Made by a program: the position numbers and the translations under genes
The notes under the pieces: model-generated
What the model was told of the DNA's origin: nothing
Databases searched by the model: none
What the model saw: the letters and a program-made list of their open reading frames with translations, nothing else
NCBI RefSeq assembly: GCF_032118995.1
Contig: NC_092669.1
Location: 3,285,501-3,349,500, forward strand
Direction of reading: 5' to 3'
Length of the DNA stretch: 64,000 bases
Origin: Asterias amurensis
Lineage: Eukaryota > Echinodermata > Asteroidea > Forcipulatida > Asteriidae
Part shown: positions 12,201 through 22,276 of the stretch, one piece after another
Layout: every line of letters starts with the position of its first letter
How positions within the stretch are numbered: position 1 is the stretch's first letter

Positions 12201-15200
12201 GAGCAGCTGAACAGTACATTTAACCCAGTAATTTTAAGAACAGAATTATGAACGGTAATTGCTTTGTGGTAGGGCTTTATGATATAATTTGTCTTTTAAG
12301 TTGTCATGGCATTCATTTATTTTTCTCAAGCATGATATCAAAACATGAATTCCATATCCCTTGTTAAAAAATGAAATTACTATTTTTTATACAAGAACTT
12401 GACATATGAACAAGAATTAGTACAAAAAGTACATCACATAAAAAACAATGTTCTAGTATCATTACATTAACCATGTTAAAATGTGCTGTTCAATTTGTCT
12501 TCTTTATTATCGTTTTGTTCAATCGATTTATAAGAACAAATTTCCCTTTGAAAAGCGTGCAAGAGAGACTCGCAATTTCGTAGTGCAGAAAAAAATGCAA
12601 TTAACGAGTGTTTTGTATTAATTTACTCCTCGCCTTCATGTTACAAATATTTATGTTCGTCTAGTTTCAAAAGCCCCTGCATATAAACATGTAAACCCTT
12701 AAAAGAGAAACCGACTCTTGAAAGTTGCTAAATCTGACACAAGAACTCCCAAATGACGTCCACACAAGCTTTTAAAGCCACAATACAAAGCAAAGCAACA
12801 GCGACAGGAGAATTATGTGTTTGACTCTAAAATAGCAGGGGCCTCTGCAAACTGCAAAATGTAATAAAAATATCATCAAGATATTTCGCTGCAACAGTGA
12901 AGTTCAATGGGTGTTTAATCGCATTGGTAACATAACACTATCAGGTGTCACCGTAAGGGGACTGTGGAAAGAAACATTGCACAGTTCCCCACGAGAATTG
13001 TTGCCAAGTTTCAACGTGTCCTTAAAGGCAGTGTACACTATTGGGAGTTACTCAAAATAATTATTATCATAAAAGCCTTTCCTGGTTACGAGTAATGGGT
13101 AGAGGTTGCTGGTATAAAACATTTTGAGAAACGGCTACCTCTGAAGTGCCATAGTTTTTGAGGAAGAAGTAATTTTCCACGAATTTCATTTCGAGACCTC
13201 GGATTTAGAACTTGAGGTCTCGAAATCAGCCATCTAAACGCACACAACTTCGTGTGACAAGAGTGTTTTTTCTTTCACTATTATCTCGCAAGTTCGATGA
13301 CCAATTGAGCTCAAATTTTCACAGGTTTGTTATTTTATGCATATTATGTTGAGATACACCAAGTGAGAAGACTGGTCTTTGACAATTAGCAATGTTTAAA
13401 GGCAGTGTATTCTATTGGGAGTTACTCAAAATAAGTTTTAGCGTAAAGTTTACTTGTTAATGAGCAATGGATATCTGATGATGGTAATCTGAAGTAAATC
13501 TCCCTCTGAAGTAACGTAGCTTTTAAGAAAGAGGTAATTCTCACTCAAATGATAAAATACTTCAGCTGAAGCATTAATGCATCTGAAAGCAACTAGAGAG
13601 TGTCTGTTTTCTCTCTTGCGAATTCGATGACCAACTGAGCCCAATTTTCACAGTTTTGTTTTGTATTGTTATGTAAATGTTGGGACACACCAAGTCATAG
13701 AAGGGTGGGTTCGAATCCCGGTCGTGACACTAGTGTCCTTGAGCAATACACTTTAGTATAACTGCTTCTCTTAACCCAGGGGTATAAATGGGTACCTGCG
13801 AGGGTAGAGGTTGATATTGTGTATGAAAAGGCATTTGAAGCGCTACGGTTGCCCAAGTTGGTTACTCCCAAGGGAGGTGAGAAAGATTAAATGAATGTTA
13901 ATGGCCCAATGACCTGGGCACTAATGTAAGGCGCATTGAGACGTTTTTTTGTGAAACGCACTATATAAGAACTAGTAAATATAGTATTATGTGTTTTCCT
14001 TCTTCTTGGCTATAGATCTATGGCGGCTGCCATGAACCCAGCATTACGTCGCACAAAATCAACTGATACGCCCTCTTCCGGTGGTTCCCCGACAACCTCC
14101 CAGGTCAACTTCGCAAAGGCACATCCGGTTCTGAAGCGAGCTATGACGAGCGGCAGCCTGAAGTCAACGCCTCCACTCAGCAGAACCGGAAGTCGAGTTG
14201 ATATGCGCCCTCTTGTGTTGACCTTAGCCGATTATAAACCTGTAGAAGTAGCGGACGGAATGGCTGATGACGAAACTCCAGAAGACAGGAAATCAAGGGT
14301 AAAGTTCAAAGTTTAAAGTTCAAAATGTTGCAGTCTACCCGAGCAGGAAAAACAATTATTTCAAACGAAAAGTATGATTTTTGTTTTTGAATCGTATTTT
14401 TCATGCAACGGTTATAATGAGTAACTTTTGTTGCCATTATAAACTTTTGTGAATAGAAATGATAATACACTTTTAGCGAGATGGGCCAAACACGCCAGAA
14501 TTAAATAACTATAAATAGGTTTAAATCCATTTAACTTGAAATGTTTCTTGTTTTTAGGTTGATTACTTTAAACAACCAATATTATTAATACGATGCGAAT
14601 GCTTTGGCCCAATTTCATAAAGCTGTTTTAGAAGAAAGTACTGCTTGACAAAATAATTTCTCTGCTAAGCAAGAAAGAGTCGCAACAGTCGCAACAGTGT
14701 AATTGTATACAACAGTAACCTGTTTGCTTAGCATTATTTTCCTGTGCTTAGCAAGGTTTTCTTGCAAAGGCTTAATGAATTTGGGCCCTGGCAGTTTATT
14801 CCAACAGTAATTATTGTTTTATATTTTTCAACAGCTGAGGGCGCTCTTCGTAGCCATCGTGATGAAAGTGGTGAGAATTACTCGAGTTGCAATCTGTATG
14901 ATCCGCACTTCTAAGGAGCTGAACATCGACACATTCTTGGCCCAGCTTCACTTCTATAACACGAGAACCATGGAGGAAGAGCTGACATTCGAAAAAGAAA
15001 AATATTCGAGAAAATACTCCGTAAGAATTGTTTTTGTTTTTGTTGTATTTTATTGTTTCAGGAATAGTTTTGGATAGGAGGAAGAACTGACATTCAAAAA
15101 AGAAATATAATCGAGAAAAAACTCTGTAAGAATTTTATTTTCGTATTTTATTACTAACTTCCAAATTTATTGATGAAGCCTCATTCGGGGAGATTTTGAG

Positions 15201-18200
15201 TTTAAGTTTCAGTGTTTTGTTCGTTTGATATGCTGAAAGTAACAGAACAGTATGTATATCTGAACATAATACGAGGGGCAAACTAAAGGGCCGTTTTGTT
15301 AATATTATGAAAAGTTCTTCTTAAAGGCAGTGGACACTATTGGTAATTGTCAAAGACTAGCCTTCACAGTTGGTGTATCTCAACATATGCATAAAATAAT
15401 AAACCTGTGAAAATTTGAGCTCAATCGGTCATCGAACTTGCGAGATAATAATGAAAGAAAAAACCACCCTTGTCGCATGTAGTTGTGTGCGTTTAGATGG
15501 TTGATTTCGAGACCTCAAGTTCTAAATCTGAGGTCTCGAAATCAAATTCGTGGAAAATTACTTCTTTCTCGAAAACTATGTCACTTCAGAGGGAGCCGTT
15601 TCTCACGATGTTTTATACCATCAACCTCTCCCCATTACTCGTTACAAAGTAAGGTTTTACGATAATAATTATTTTGAGTAATTACCAATAGTGTCCACTG
15701 CCTTTAAATTTCACCTTTGGACGGACAGTTGTCACTGATAAGTTTTTTCTGATCGCTAAGACACAAATGCTGGTGTTTGGCAAGAGATTATGTCCCCCTG
15801 AGATTCTGCCCCCCCCCCCCCCCCTCAGCCCCCCCCCCCCCGCCCACTCTCGTCATTTATTATTGTCCAACTTGTCGTTAAATCCCGTGCAGAAACTTCA
15901 CGTTCCGAACTGGGCTCGAAAGATTGGCCTGAAACCACCCTGGGAGCGTACGCCCGATGACGTCATGGCCCTCTATAGTATCCTGAAGAATCTGAAAAGT
16001 TTCGAACGATTCACACACCAAATGAGAATGGAAATATGTAGAGCGGCTACCTACAGCTGGTAAGATGCTGGGTTATTCTTATCAATTGCAAAATGTCATG
16101 TTGTTTAGAATATAGAACGCCACCAAGAGGATGCTCATTCACAAGGCAGTTTTAGGAAAGGCCTCTGTGGCAGGATATCCTGTGGAACCCACCAGCCCCC
16201 CCCCCCCAAAAAAAAAAAAAATAAAATAAAATAAATAAAAATAAAAAATAAAAAATAAGGCGAAATGTGTACAAACGCTTGTGATAGCGCCCTCTGTTGA
16301 ATGATCCACCTTCAGCCTATGTTTACTTTCCATAAAGAGGGACAGAATCACGAGCCTCGTCAGATGTTCAAACTAATGGCAATAATCATTGTTTGGTGAT
16401 TTCTTTTTCAGTTGCGAAAAGGGGCGTGTCATATTACGTCAGGGTCACGTGGGACACAACTTTTACTTCATCTTTTCGGGGTCCGTCTTCGTTCAGATTG
16501 ACATTGCTGACGCTCAGACAGGGGTCGTGACCCCAGAGACAACGTGCGTCATGGAGAAGGGGTCAAGCTTTGGGGTAAGTGACGTCACTCGTGTGTCGGG
16601 TAGGGGGACCAACAACTGGAATTGTAATATTTTGTGCTTAACAATTCAGAAGCTGTTAGCTTAGATTTACATATTTGTTTAGTGCCATTACCAAACGTAG
16701 ACAAACACTAGGCAGTGGACACTAGCGGTTATTCCTCAAAATAATTCTTAATAGCATAAAAAACTTCTCGGTAATTAGCAGTGGAGAGCTGTTGGTAGTA
16801 TAAAACATTGTGAGAAACAGCTCCCACAGAAATAACGTAGTTTTTGAGAAATAGGTAATTTCTCACTTAAATTAATAATACAAGACTTCATGCTGACGCA
16901 TTTTAATATGCATCTGAAAGCACACAAAGTAATACAACAATTATTTTTTGTATGTTATTCTCTTGCAAATTTGATGACCAATTGAGCACAATATTGGGAT
17001 ACAACAAGTGAGAATATTGGCCTTTGATAATAACCAAAATAATGTGTATTGTGCCTTGAAGACGAGTTTCAATATTGCCACTTCTTGAACAACTTCTTAA
17101 AGTCTTAAGTTCTTCCAATATTCTGTTTGTGGCAGGAGCTGGCTCTTTTAGGAACTGGTAGACGGACTGCCTCCATCATTTGTCGAGAAAACACGGAACT
17201 CTTTGAGATCGAGAAAGAAACATTCATGGAATTGTGCCCTGATATGTTCGAGAAGGAACTGGAAGAGAAAATTGATACTGCAAAGTAAGTGATTGTTTTC
17301 TTTGTCTTACGTGTTGTCTTCTGAATCACTTACATATTGTTGGTCTAAGACATTGTTGCATGAAGGTGACACAAAAGTTAAACTGATATGTTTTTGGTTT
17401 TAGGGGCACGTTGTCTTTAGACGCTTTGGGGCTCAACAAGCTTTTAATTTTAAATGAACTTAAAACAGTATTTCAATAAAGAGAATAGTTTATGTTGTTG
17501 TGTATTTTCATGACAGAACATAGTCCGCTTTTTGTAGAACCGAATTTGTTTCTTCAAAACATGGAGAACGTGATGTTCTGCTGTTTCTCAAGAAACAAAT
17601 TGACTTTGTTTTTGTTTAATATTACTCATTACAACATACTGTTTGTGGTTTTCTACAACTTTTAAAAAGTAAATTTAAAGAAGAATTTTCAAACAGAAAC
17701 ACTGTGGAAGATTTAAAAACACGTGCCCCTCAATAACTTTTTTTCCAAGAGAATGTTGAGTAATTAACTTGTACAATTTGTATTTTCCATAGTAACAATA
17801 CATATGCTTACATTATGCTTACTCCGACTCATTTGTATAACTATTATTCTAAAATTTCTTAAATACTTTTTCTACTGTTTCTGGTTTTCAGGAGGCAGGA
17901 CATTTTCTCAAAGTTTCCAGCCAGCGACTTGAAGCTGTTGTGTTTTCACTCCTTCATTGAAGAGGTTGCTTATGGGCAGGTCATTGAGCTAGACACTGCA
18001 AATACAGACACCATTTATTTCATTATCAAAGTAAGATTTACGTATTTTAAACTCATTTTTTTTCCACGGTTATTTTATTCATGTACAATAGCCGACATGC
18101 GCAAGGGGTGTCGTAGAACTGTTAGGTTAGGTTTAGTCCAATGACCAGGACACTAATGTATAAGAGAGTAATTGTGAAATGTGCTCTAACAAAAAGTTGT

Positions 18201-19466
18201 TATTGCTGTTTTGGTTATTAGGGTAAAATCACTTTATTGAAGGAGTTTGACCTTTCAACTATCCAACCCGAAGACCGCATAGCGATCCAGACATTCGGCA
18301 ACAAGGATCTACCGACGCCGAGACCTGGCCAGGAATGTAACAATAGAGGGCGGCAGATGTTGCTTCCACAGGCTACAGACACCAATAAATGTTTTTTGAG
18401 GGTTGGTGAGCTACGCGATGGTGGATGTACGGTAAGAGCATAAATGACCAAGCTATAGTAGCTATCTTCGTTTATAAAATGTTTTAACCAGATTTGAAGA
18501 AAAAACGTTTTTTAGACGCTCTCTGTCATGAGACCAAAATTATTTTAGCCTGTAAAATCCCCTTAACCAGTTATGATATTATACCAAAACCATAGCATAA
18601 CTGGTTAATACGTTTTTACTTGCTAAAACTGAGACGAAAATTATTACTTTTACTCATTTCTCAAAAACTACAGCACCTCAGTAAGTAAAATTTCAAGGAA
18701 AGCTTTCTACCATCATAATCTTCAAACTGTGTAAGTTTAATGTAAATCTGTGGATATTGTGTTTTTTGTTAGGAAAAAGTACTTATACCCTTTAAGCTAC
18801 TTGTTGCCTTTCTGTACATTCGTTTTAAAGTTTTTTTCACATGAAATAAACCAATACAAACTGAAATCAATGTTCCCTTTTCTCAGGAAATTTCCATATT
18901 GCACCCAAACACAAAGATCCAGTCGCAGGCAGCCGGCGTTACGCTGGTAAGCAACGGCGTCCGACTTATGAGGATGTCCAAACGGACATTCGAGCAGTAC
19001 GCGCCTAGAGTAGTCATGGAGATACTTTGGAAACAACCGGTGAAACCACTGAGGTAATGACATGTGACCTGTTCTTGTTTATTTTTTATTATTATTATTA
19101 TTTTTTTTTTTTAAAGATTTGTATACAGGATACACAAATCAGCACAAGAACTGCATTGCGATAAGATCCAGTGTAATATAAAAAATATACATAGTTGCCA
19201 TGCTTATAAATAAGGGCACACAATTATTTATTTTAACCAGAGTTCCGTGCCAGGAAGAGCTGTACCGGAAGTACTTGGGAGATGTCAACTGGTCTGGTTT
19301 CAAGTCGAAAGTGGTGGAGACGTTACACCAAGAGAAGACAGGCGCCCTCATCGCCAGCAAACCGTCAACATCAAAGGGATCTACTGGGTGGGCGAAATGG
19401 CCAGGATCAAGGTCAAATGCTAAACGTGTCAAGAGTGGTGTACGTATTGTCGCGATAGCCAAATAG
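1302..19466 (+). CDS. CNBD2: CNBD2-like cyclic nucleotide-binding protein, 11 coding exons
   Basis: Spliced model of 1266 residues; every junction is GT-AG and every phase agrees. Coding segments: 1302-3268, 7655-7798, 14016-14298, 14835-15020, 15893-16059, 16412-16574, 17136-17284, 17892-18030, 18222-18431, 18887-19053, 19241-19466. Residues 1-655 (one exon) are low-complexity, Ser/Pro/Arg-rich and probably disordered. Residues ~880-1015 form a CNB domain: a helical lead-in (ERTPDDVMALYSILKNLKSF), the strand RVILRQG, and the phosphate-binding cassette FGELALLGTGRRTASI split by intron 6. Glu971 and Arg980 have the canonical 9-residue spacing, so cAMP/cGMP binding is plausible. Residues ~1025-1190 look like a second, degenerate CNB fold with no cassette. 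Known: mammalian CNBD2 is a sperm-function cyclic-nucleotide receptor, but shorter (about 576 residues from memory). The family assignment is firm; orthology to CNBD2 rather than a sister gene is inference. Confidence 0.82.
3350..3490. repeat. Palindromic MITE rich in GCGAATGCGA and GACGTCA
   Basis: The arms read GCGAGTGCGAATGCGA and its reverse near both ends, each arm with a GACGTCA. A relative lies at 7829-8014. Confidence 0.75.
3490..3860. repeat. TTAA MITE family A copy
   Basis: Starts TTAAAGGCACGGGACACTA and ends with a matching GTGCCTTAA; internal 'ataaaacattgtgagaaacggctccc' module present. Intron 1 of the CNBD2-like gene. Confidence 0.85.
3857..4243. repeat. TTAA MITE family A copy, abutting the previous one
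   Basis: Reverse orientation relative to 3490-3860, sharing the TTAA at 3857-3860; ends CCACTGCCTTTAA. Contains the internal hairpin GAGACCTCA...TGAGGTCTC. Confidence 0.85.
4540..5335 (+). repeat. Degenerate tandem array, ~65-75 bp unit
   Basis: The cue TTTGAATCAAGATAAGGTA recurs about ten times with heavy decay (for example near 4615, 4805, 4935, 5075, 5215). A stray related unit lies near 25800-25860. Noncoding. Confidence 0.65.
5391..5705. repeat. TTAA palindromic MITE family C, copy 1
   Basis: Near-perfect inverted repeat from TTAAAGGAACACGTTGCC to GTGTTCCTTTAA, centred near 5590 (GTCAAAATTTTGAC). The right arm is internally shortened. Confidence 0.88.
5706..6813. other. Intron sequence without a gene
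   Basis: Part of intron 1 of the CNBD2-like gene. It has a C-run near 5890-5915. Short frames at 6045-6287 and 6537-6815 lack coding signs. Confidence 0.5.
6814..7198. repeat. TTAA MITE family A copy, complete
   Basis: TTAA, then AGGCAGTGGACACTATTGG; closes CCAATAGTGTCCACTGTCTTTAA. Internal GAGACCTCA/TGAGGTCTC hairpin at 6980-7012. Confidence 0.9.
7200..7425. repeat. Palindromic repeat with CACTCTTT motifs (family F)
   Basis: Arms with TACTCTTTGAAGAGCCATAT and its reverse; relatives at 22455-22680 (nested in a family B MITE) and 28411-28655. The three copies share the GGACAACTC...GAGTGGT stem. Confidence 0.75.
7655..7798 (+). CDS. CNBD2: CNBD2-like gene, coding exon 2
   Basis: 144 bases between a TTTATTAG acceptor and a GTAGGA donor, phase 2 to phase 2. 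It encodes a charged segment (MRTKWKAATGNFEDIEDD, then FPRERRLAFSNERNEETNLL) with no recognised domain, linking the disordered tail to the CNB half. Confidence 0.75.
7829..8014. repeat. GCGAATGCGA palindromic MITE, second copy
   Basis: Runs from CCCGGTTCATACTTCC to GGAAGTATGAACCTGG, with inner GACGTCA boxes. It begins 31 bp after exon 2 of the CNBD2-like gene. Confidence 0.8.
8410..8672. repeat. Probable MITE, inverted ends
   Basis: Begins GGCCCAATCCCATTGCC and ends GCCATGAAATTGGG, with inner repeats of GGCGCTTACG / GGCGCTTGCA and CGCAGAATT. GC-rich island within the AT-rich intron 2. Confidence 0.55.
8673..10185. other. Intron 2 of the CNBD2-like gene, no gene seen
   Basis: Low-complexity runs. 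A weak duplicated block occurs around 9620-9690 and 9740-9810 (ATGAnACGGTTTTTCA-type cue, then AACATCTGC). No ORF with coding character. Confidence 0.5.
10190..10762 (+). repeat. Three-copy tandem repeat, ~200 bp unit
   Basis: Each copy carries TCTAATnCAGnACCGATAACA-like sequence, ATTTCTCCT, then GTCGCTTTTGATAAGC and ACAAGTTTAAA. Copies start near 10190, 10408 and 10610; copies 2 and 3 are diverged. Noncoding. Confidence 0.75.
10763..13020. other. Long intron segment, nothing recognised
   Basis: AT-rich, no repeat I can place and no convincing exon. A T-run at 11812-11831 and a short 88-codon frame at 11866-12132 without support. Confidence 0.5.
13022..13398. repeat. TTAA MITE family A copy
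   Basis: Starts TTAAAGGCAGTGTACACTA. The right terminus is clipped where the next copy begins at a TTAA (13396). Confidence 0.85.
13396..13702. repeat. TTAA MITE family A relative, truncated by a SINE
   Basis: Starts TTAAAGGCAGTGTATTCTA and runs to ACACCAAGTCATAG, where a SINE sequence takes over. Confidence 0.8.
13703..13995 (+). mobile_element. tRNA-derived SINE (5' truncated)
   Basis: Begins inside the tRNA-like head at the B box (GGTTCGAATCCCGGTC), followed by a body shared with 58588-58920 (GGGGTATAAATGGGTACCTG, AATGACC-GG-CACTAATGTA, CACTATATAAGAACTA). It ends ~20 bp before exon 3 of the CNBD2-like gene. Confidence 0.82.
14016..14298 (+). CDS. CNBD2: CNBD2-like gene, coding exon 3
   Basis: Acceptor GGCTATAG, donor AGG/GTAAAG. 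The internal ATG at 14020 is preceded by the in-frame codon split with exon 2, so it need not be the start, although an alternative promoter could use it (the shorter product would be about 611 residues, close to mammalian CNBD2). The residues are Ser/Thr/Pro-rich, then acidic. Confidence 0.75.
14608..14792. repeat. Short palindromic repeat, 'AATTTCATAAAGCTG' family H
   Basis: Starts GGCCCAATTTCATAAAGCTG and ends AATGAATTTGGGCCCTGG, with inner CTTAGC repeats. Relatives at 24050-24300, 38535-38790, 45570-45825, 59325-59565. Confidence 0.75.
14835..15020 (+). CDS. CNBD2: CNBD2-like gene, coding exon 4
   Basis: 62 codons, phase 0 at both ends. It encodes a hydrophobic/basic helix (LRALFVAIVMKVVRITRVAI) and then a charged stretch. 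This lead-in helix precedes the CNB domain and is not predicted to cross a membrane because Arg/Lys residues interrupt it. Confidence 0.8.
15321..15707. repeat. TTAA MITE family A copy, complete
   Basis: TTAAAGGCAGTGGACACTA to GTGTCCACTGCCTTTAA, in intron 4 of the CNBD2-like gene. Confidence 0.9.
15893..16059 (+). CDS. CNBD2: CNBD2-like gene, coding exon 5 (start of CNB domain)
   Basis: Acceptor CCCGTGCAG, donor TG/GTAAGA, phase 0 to phase 2. It encodes PPWERTPDDVMALYSILKNL, then the KSFERFTHQMRMEICRAATY helix that opens CNB domains of this family. Confidence 0.85.
16412..16574 (+). CDS. CNBD2: CNBD2-like gene, coding exon 6 (CNB beta strands)
   Basis: Acceptor TTCTTTTTCAG, donor GGG/GTAAGT, phase 2 to phase 0. 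It encodes KGRVILRQGHVGHNFYFIFS, the classic CNB beta-barrel turn (RQG..G..FYFI.SG.V), and ends at Phe-Gly of the phosphate cassette. Confidence 0.88.
16711..17060. repeat. TTAA MITE family A copy, decayed ends
   Basis: Starts AGGCAGTGGACACTAGCGG without a clean TTAA. The internal modules are recognisable. It lies in intron 6, between the two halves of the phosphate cassette. Confidence 0.75.
17136..17284 (+). CDS. CNBD2: CNBD2-like gene, coding exon 7 (phosphate-binding cassette)
   Basis: Acceptor TTTGTGGCAG, donor AA/GTAAGT, phase 0 to phase 2. It starts with ELALLGTGRRTASIIC: the ligand-binding Glu is the first codon and the Arg follows nine residues later. The usual Pro before the Arg is replaced by Arg, and the usual Ala-Ala after it by Thr-Ala. 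Confidence 0.88.
17892..18030 (+). CDS. CNBD2: CNBD2-like gene, coding exon 8 (second CNB-like fold)
   Basis: Phase 2 to phase 0. It encodes KFPASDLKLLCFHSFIEEVA, then YGQVIELDTANTDTIYFIIK. This repeats the helix plus first strands of a CNB fold (compare 'ysFe...y..G.vi......d.iyfI..G'). Confidence 0.8.
18130..18195 (+). mobile_element. SINE 3' fragment
   Basis: Carries the 'CCAATGACCAGGACACTAATG' type body segment of the SINE at 58588, followed by a decayed tail. Sits in intron 8. Confidence 0.6.
18222..18431 (+). CDS. CNBD2: CNBD2-like gene, coding exon 9
   Basis: 70 codons, phase 0 at both ends. It begins GKITLLKEF, completing the strand-turn of the second CNB-like fold, followed by a Pro/Gln-rich insertion and FLRVGELRDGG, the position where a second cassette would begin. 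Confidence 0.8.
18490..18800. repeat. Palindromic MITE family I copy
   Basis: Arms with CTCATTTCTCAAAAACTAC and an inner ACCAGTTATGATATTATACC hairpin. Relatives at 53844-54140 and 63104-63552. Sits in intron 9, ending ~90 bp before exon 10. Confidence 0.8.
18887..19053 (+). CDS. CNBD2: CNBD2-like gene, coding exon 10
   Basis: Acceptor CTTTTCTCAG, donor AG/GTAATG, phase 0 to phase 2. It encodes EISILHPNTKIQSQAAGVTL, then a strand and helix (RLMRMSKRTFEQYAP) that match the end of a CNB fold. No second FGE...R cassette is seen, so this fold probably does not bind ligand. Confidence 0.8.
19241..19466 (+). CDS. CNBD2: CNBD2-like gene, last coding exon
   Basis: Acceptor TTTTAACCAG, then an in-phase frame to TAG at 19464-19466. 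It encodes a basic tail (ELYRKYLGDVNWSGFKSKVV, then Lys/Arg/Ser-rich). No clear AATAAA follows immediately; candidates are near 20184 and 21050, beyond inserted MITEs. Confidence 0.8.
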
Positions 19467-19756
19467 CTACCTACACTCCCCATATTACAACACACAATAA
19501 TTTACGAAGCGCTCATAGATCATAGCGCAAGTTAAAACAATTGAAGTAAAAAACGTGAGTATTTAGAACATATTATTATTCCCAAATGACAGTTTGAAGA
19601 CTGTTCAAAGTTGGTGGAACAACTACACTGGCAGCTTTTTGGCCTAGAACTTTGTTTGTGGAACGTTCAAGTGAGTGATGTCAAGTGTGGACCGAACAAA
19701 TCGTGAAGGAGTGTAACGTGACAGAAAGTGAGAACGACACACACACACAAAACAAC

Positions 19757-20107
19757 TTAAAGGATCGGTCGAGTTGGTCTTTGAAAAGCGTTTGTAACCG
19801 TTTGTTATAAATTGCATATGGTTAGAAAGAGGATTTAAAAGTAGAATACAATGATCTAAACAAATTTGCCTCTAAAATGCATGGTTTTCCGTTTACTTTA
19901 TGGGAGTAAAAAATTTGGCTCCCATAAATGGCTGACCGTGTTAGTCGACGAGGAAAAAGGAAAACCTTGCAATTTCGAGTGATACTTGTGTGGATCATTA
20001 TATTCTACTTTTAAAATATATTTCTAATCATATGCATTTTATAACAAACGGTTAAAAACGCTTTTCAAAGACCAACTCGACCGATCCAAGGCAACGTGTT
20101 CCTTTAA
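19757..20107. repeat. TTAA palindromic MITE family C, copy 2
   Basis: Same palindrome as 5391-5705; the left tip lacks the GAACACGTTGCCTT segment. Ends AACGTGTTCCTTTAA. Confidence 0.88.
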
Positions 20108-20588
20108 GTCACACCGAAAAACGAACAACTGCAAAAAGAACATTACAAAAAAAAAAAACGAACCAGAGACAGAAAACAAAAATGAATAAAGGCAGAACAT
20201 AATTATAAAACGTACAATGTAAAAATGAAAGTTGACACAAAGTGCAGCAAAGCCAAGAGATAATATTAACTATTGCTGGAAAGAAAAACTTCACCCACCC
20301 ACCCGGTGATTATCGTATCCCTAGCACTCCTGAAAACCCATCCTTACATCACAAAATACACTCCCCTCATCCCACGCACCCGACCCCCCGTCCCAAGGCC
20401 CTTTTCTTCACGAAGAAACAAAAAGAGGGAGATAGTTTAGATAAATAATTCATAGATCAATAGATATCCATTTACATTATCGTTTGAAAGAAACGGAACG
20501 ATTCTGTTTGCTTTGTTTTTGAAAAGGCAAGGTCCCAAACACAGTTTCTCCTTTGTAAATGGATATAAGGAAATTGTAGTTTGAAAAG
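20108..20588. other. Intergenic, no gene
   Basis: Downstream of the CNBD2-like gene. Contains a possible poly(A) signal (AATAAA near 20184). Otherwise unremarkable. Confidence 0.5.
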
Positions 20589-20837
20589 TAAAAACACCCT
20601 TGTCACACGAAGTTGTGTGTTTTTAGATGCTTGATTTCGAGACCTCAAATTCTAAACTTGAGGTCTCGAAATCAAATTCGTGGAAAATTACTTCTTTCTC
20701 GAAAACTATGTCACTTCAGAGGGAGCCGTTTCTCACAATGTTTTATACAACCAACCTCTCCCCATTACTCATCACTAAGTAAAGTTTTAAGCTAATAATT
20801 ATTTTGAGTAATTACCAATAGTGTCCACCGCCTTTAA
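20589..20837. repeat. TTAA MITE family A, right half
   Basis: Starts within the AACACCCTTGTCACACGAAG module and ends GTGTCCACCGCCTTTAA. Confidence 0.85.
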
Positions 20838-21394
20838 CTTACTGGAGAGTGCAACATTCAGATAGACCTAAGTCATTAAAATGATGATTAAACTGGTTGG
20901 GATATGAAGGACAACTTTGTAAAAAAACGCGTTTTCGAATTGCCATAGATTTCTTTTTTTAAGCTTATAAATATATATTATATATATTATAGAAACCTAT
21001 ACATGCTGTTGTTTGAATAATGTTTACTTTCTTATTACTTATGCCTGCAATAAACTGAATCAGTCTAAAAGAAGAAGTGTGACTTGTTTGACAGAGGAAA
21101 TTGTTATTTTGTTTCAAAACAAAGTTGTTTGAGTTTGATCTCTAACACGTGTTAATTTGCTCTAATGTTCCAGTGCTTTGAATAATGAGGTAAATGCCAA
21201 CAGTCCCGTGTCGGGTGATGCACTTGTATAAGGAAAAACAGTCGCTTAAAGACACAGCCGTCGATTTCACCAAACTCTTCTTAACTTAGTATTGGGGACT
21301 GTATAGGAAGAATTAAGTTCCGTATCCGAAGACGTATAAGGACGCATTGAACCCTTCCTGAGTTAGGAAAAGTTGCTTCTGAACCCTTCCTGAG
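20838..21394. other. Intergenic, no gene
   Basis: AT-rich; AATAAACTGAATC near 21050 is a possible distal poly(A) signal for the CNBD2-like gene. Nothing else recognised. Confidence 0.45.
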
Positions 21395-21782
21395 TTAAAG
21401 GAACACGTTGCCTTGGATCAGTCGAGTTGGTCTTTGAAAAGCGTTCGTAACCGTTTTTTATAAAATGCATATGGGTAGAAAGATGTTGTAAAAGTAGAAT
21501 ACAATGATCCACACAAACATGCCTCGAAATTGCGTGGTTTTCCTTTTACCTCGTCGACTAACACGTCGGCCATTTATGGGGGTCAAAATTTTGACTCCCA
21601 TAAATGGCCGACCGTGTTAGTTCGCCACGTAAAAAGAAAACCGTGCAATTTTGAGAGATACTTGTGTGGATAATTATATTCTACTTTTAAAACATCTTTA
21701 AACCATATGCATTTCATAACAAACGGTTTCAAACGCTTTTTATTGACCAACTCGACCGATCCAAGGCAACGTGTTCCTTTAA
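21395..21782. repeat. TTAA palindromic MITE family C, copy 3 (full length)
   Basis: The most complete copy: TTAAAGGAACACGTTGCCTT at the left end and AAGGCAACGTGTTCCTTTAA at the right, centre near 21590. Confidence 0.92.
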
Positions 21783-21844
21783 GAAAAGTTGCTTGCCCAA
21801 CTCGAGATAGGATTTATTCTAGCGTTTAGAGAATATGGCTTCAT

Positions 21845-22080
21845 GACACATGATTGCTAGCATTAACGAGCAATGAAGAGCTGTTGATAGTATACAACAT
21901 TGTGAGAAACGGCTCCCACTGAAGTAACGTAGTTTTTGAGAAAGAGTAATTTCTCACCCAAATAATATTTGAATTGAATTCGAGACCTCAGCTGAGGTAT
22001 CGAGTTCAAAGCATCTGAAATCACACAACTTGTGCGACAGGGGTGTTTTTTCGTCCATTACTCTACCTGGCAAGTAGATA
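21845..22080. repeat. TTAA MITE family A/B fragment
   Basis: Keeps 'gagaaacggctcccactgaag' and a shortened GAGACCTCAGCTGAGGT hairpin. Both termini are lost. Confidence 0.75.
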
Positions 22081-22276
22081 CACACATGGTGTTACCGCAA
22101 ACCAAATATACATTACTTCATCTTCTTTTTGTTTTTCTGTGTTTAGACCCAAACTAAAAACATGTGGATACCAAGGGGACACAACCTACCACATTATTTA
22201 ACACAACCCCCCTCCTTCCCTCCCCCGTCCTCATAATGTAGATCTAAAATGCACTACCCTAGTACATTGTGCCGCC

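Noticed and set aside
15483..15665. Recurring ~60-residue frame (starting MCAFRWLISRP or MCVFRCLISRP) at 15483, 20613, 60367 and elsewhere
   Set aside because: It is the translated right arm of the family A MITE. It appears wherever the repeat does, with stops and shifts in other copies.
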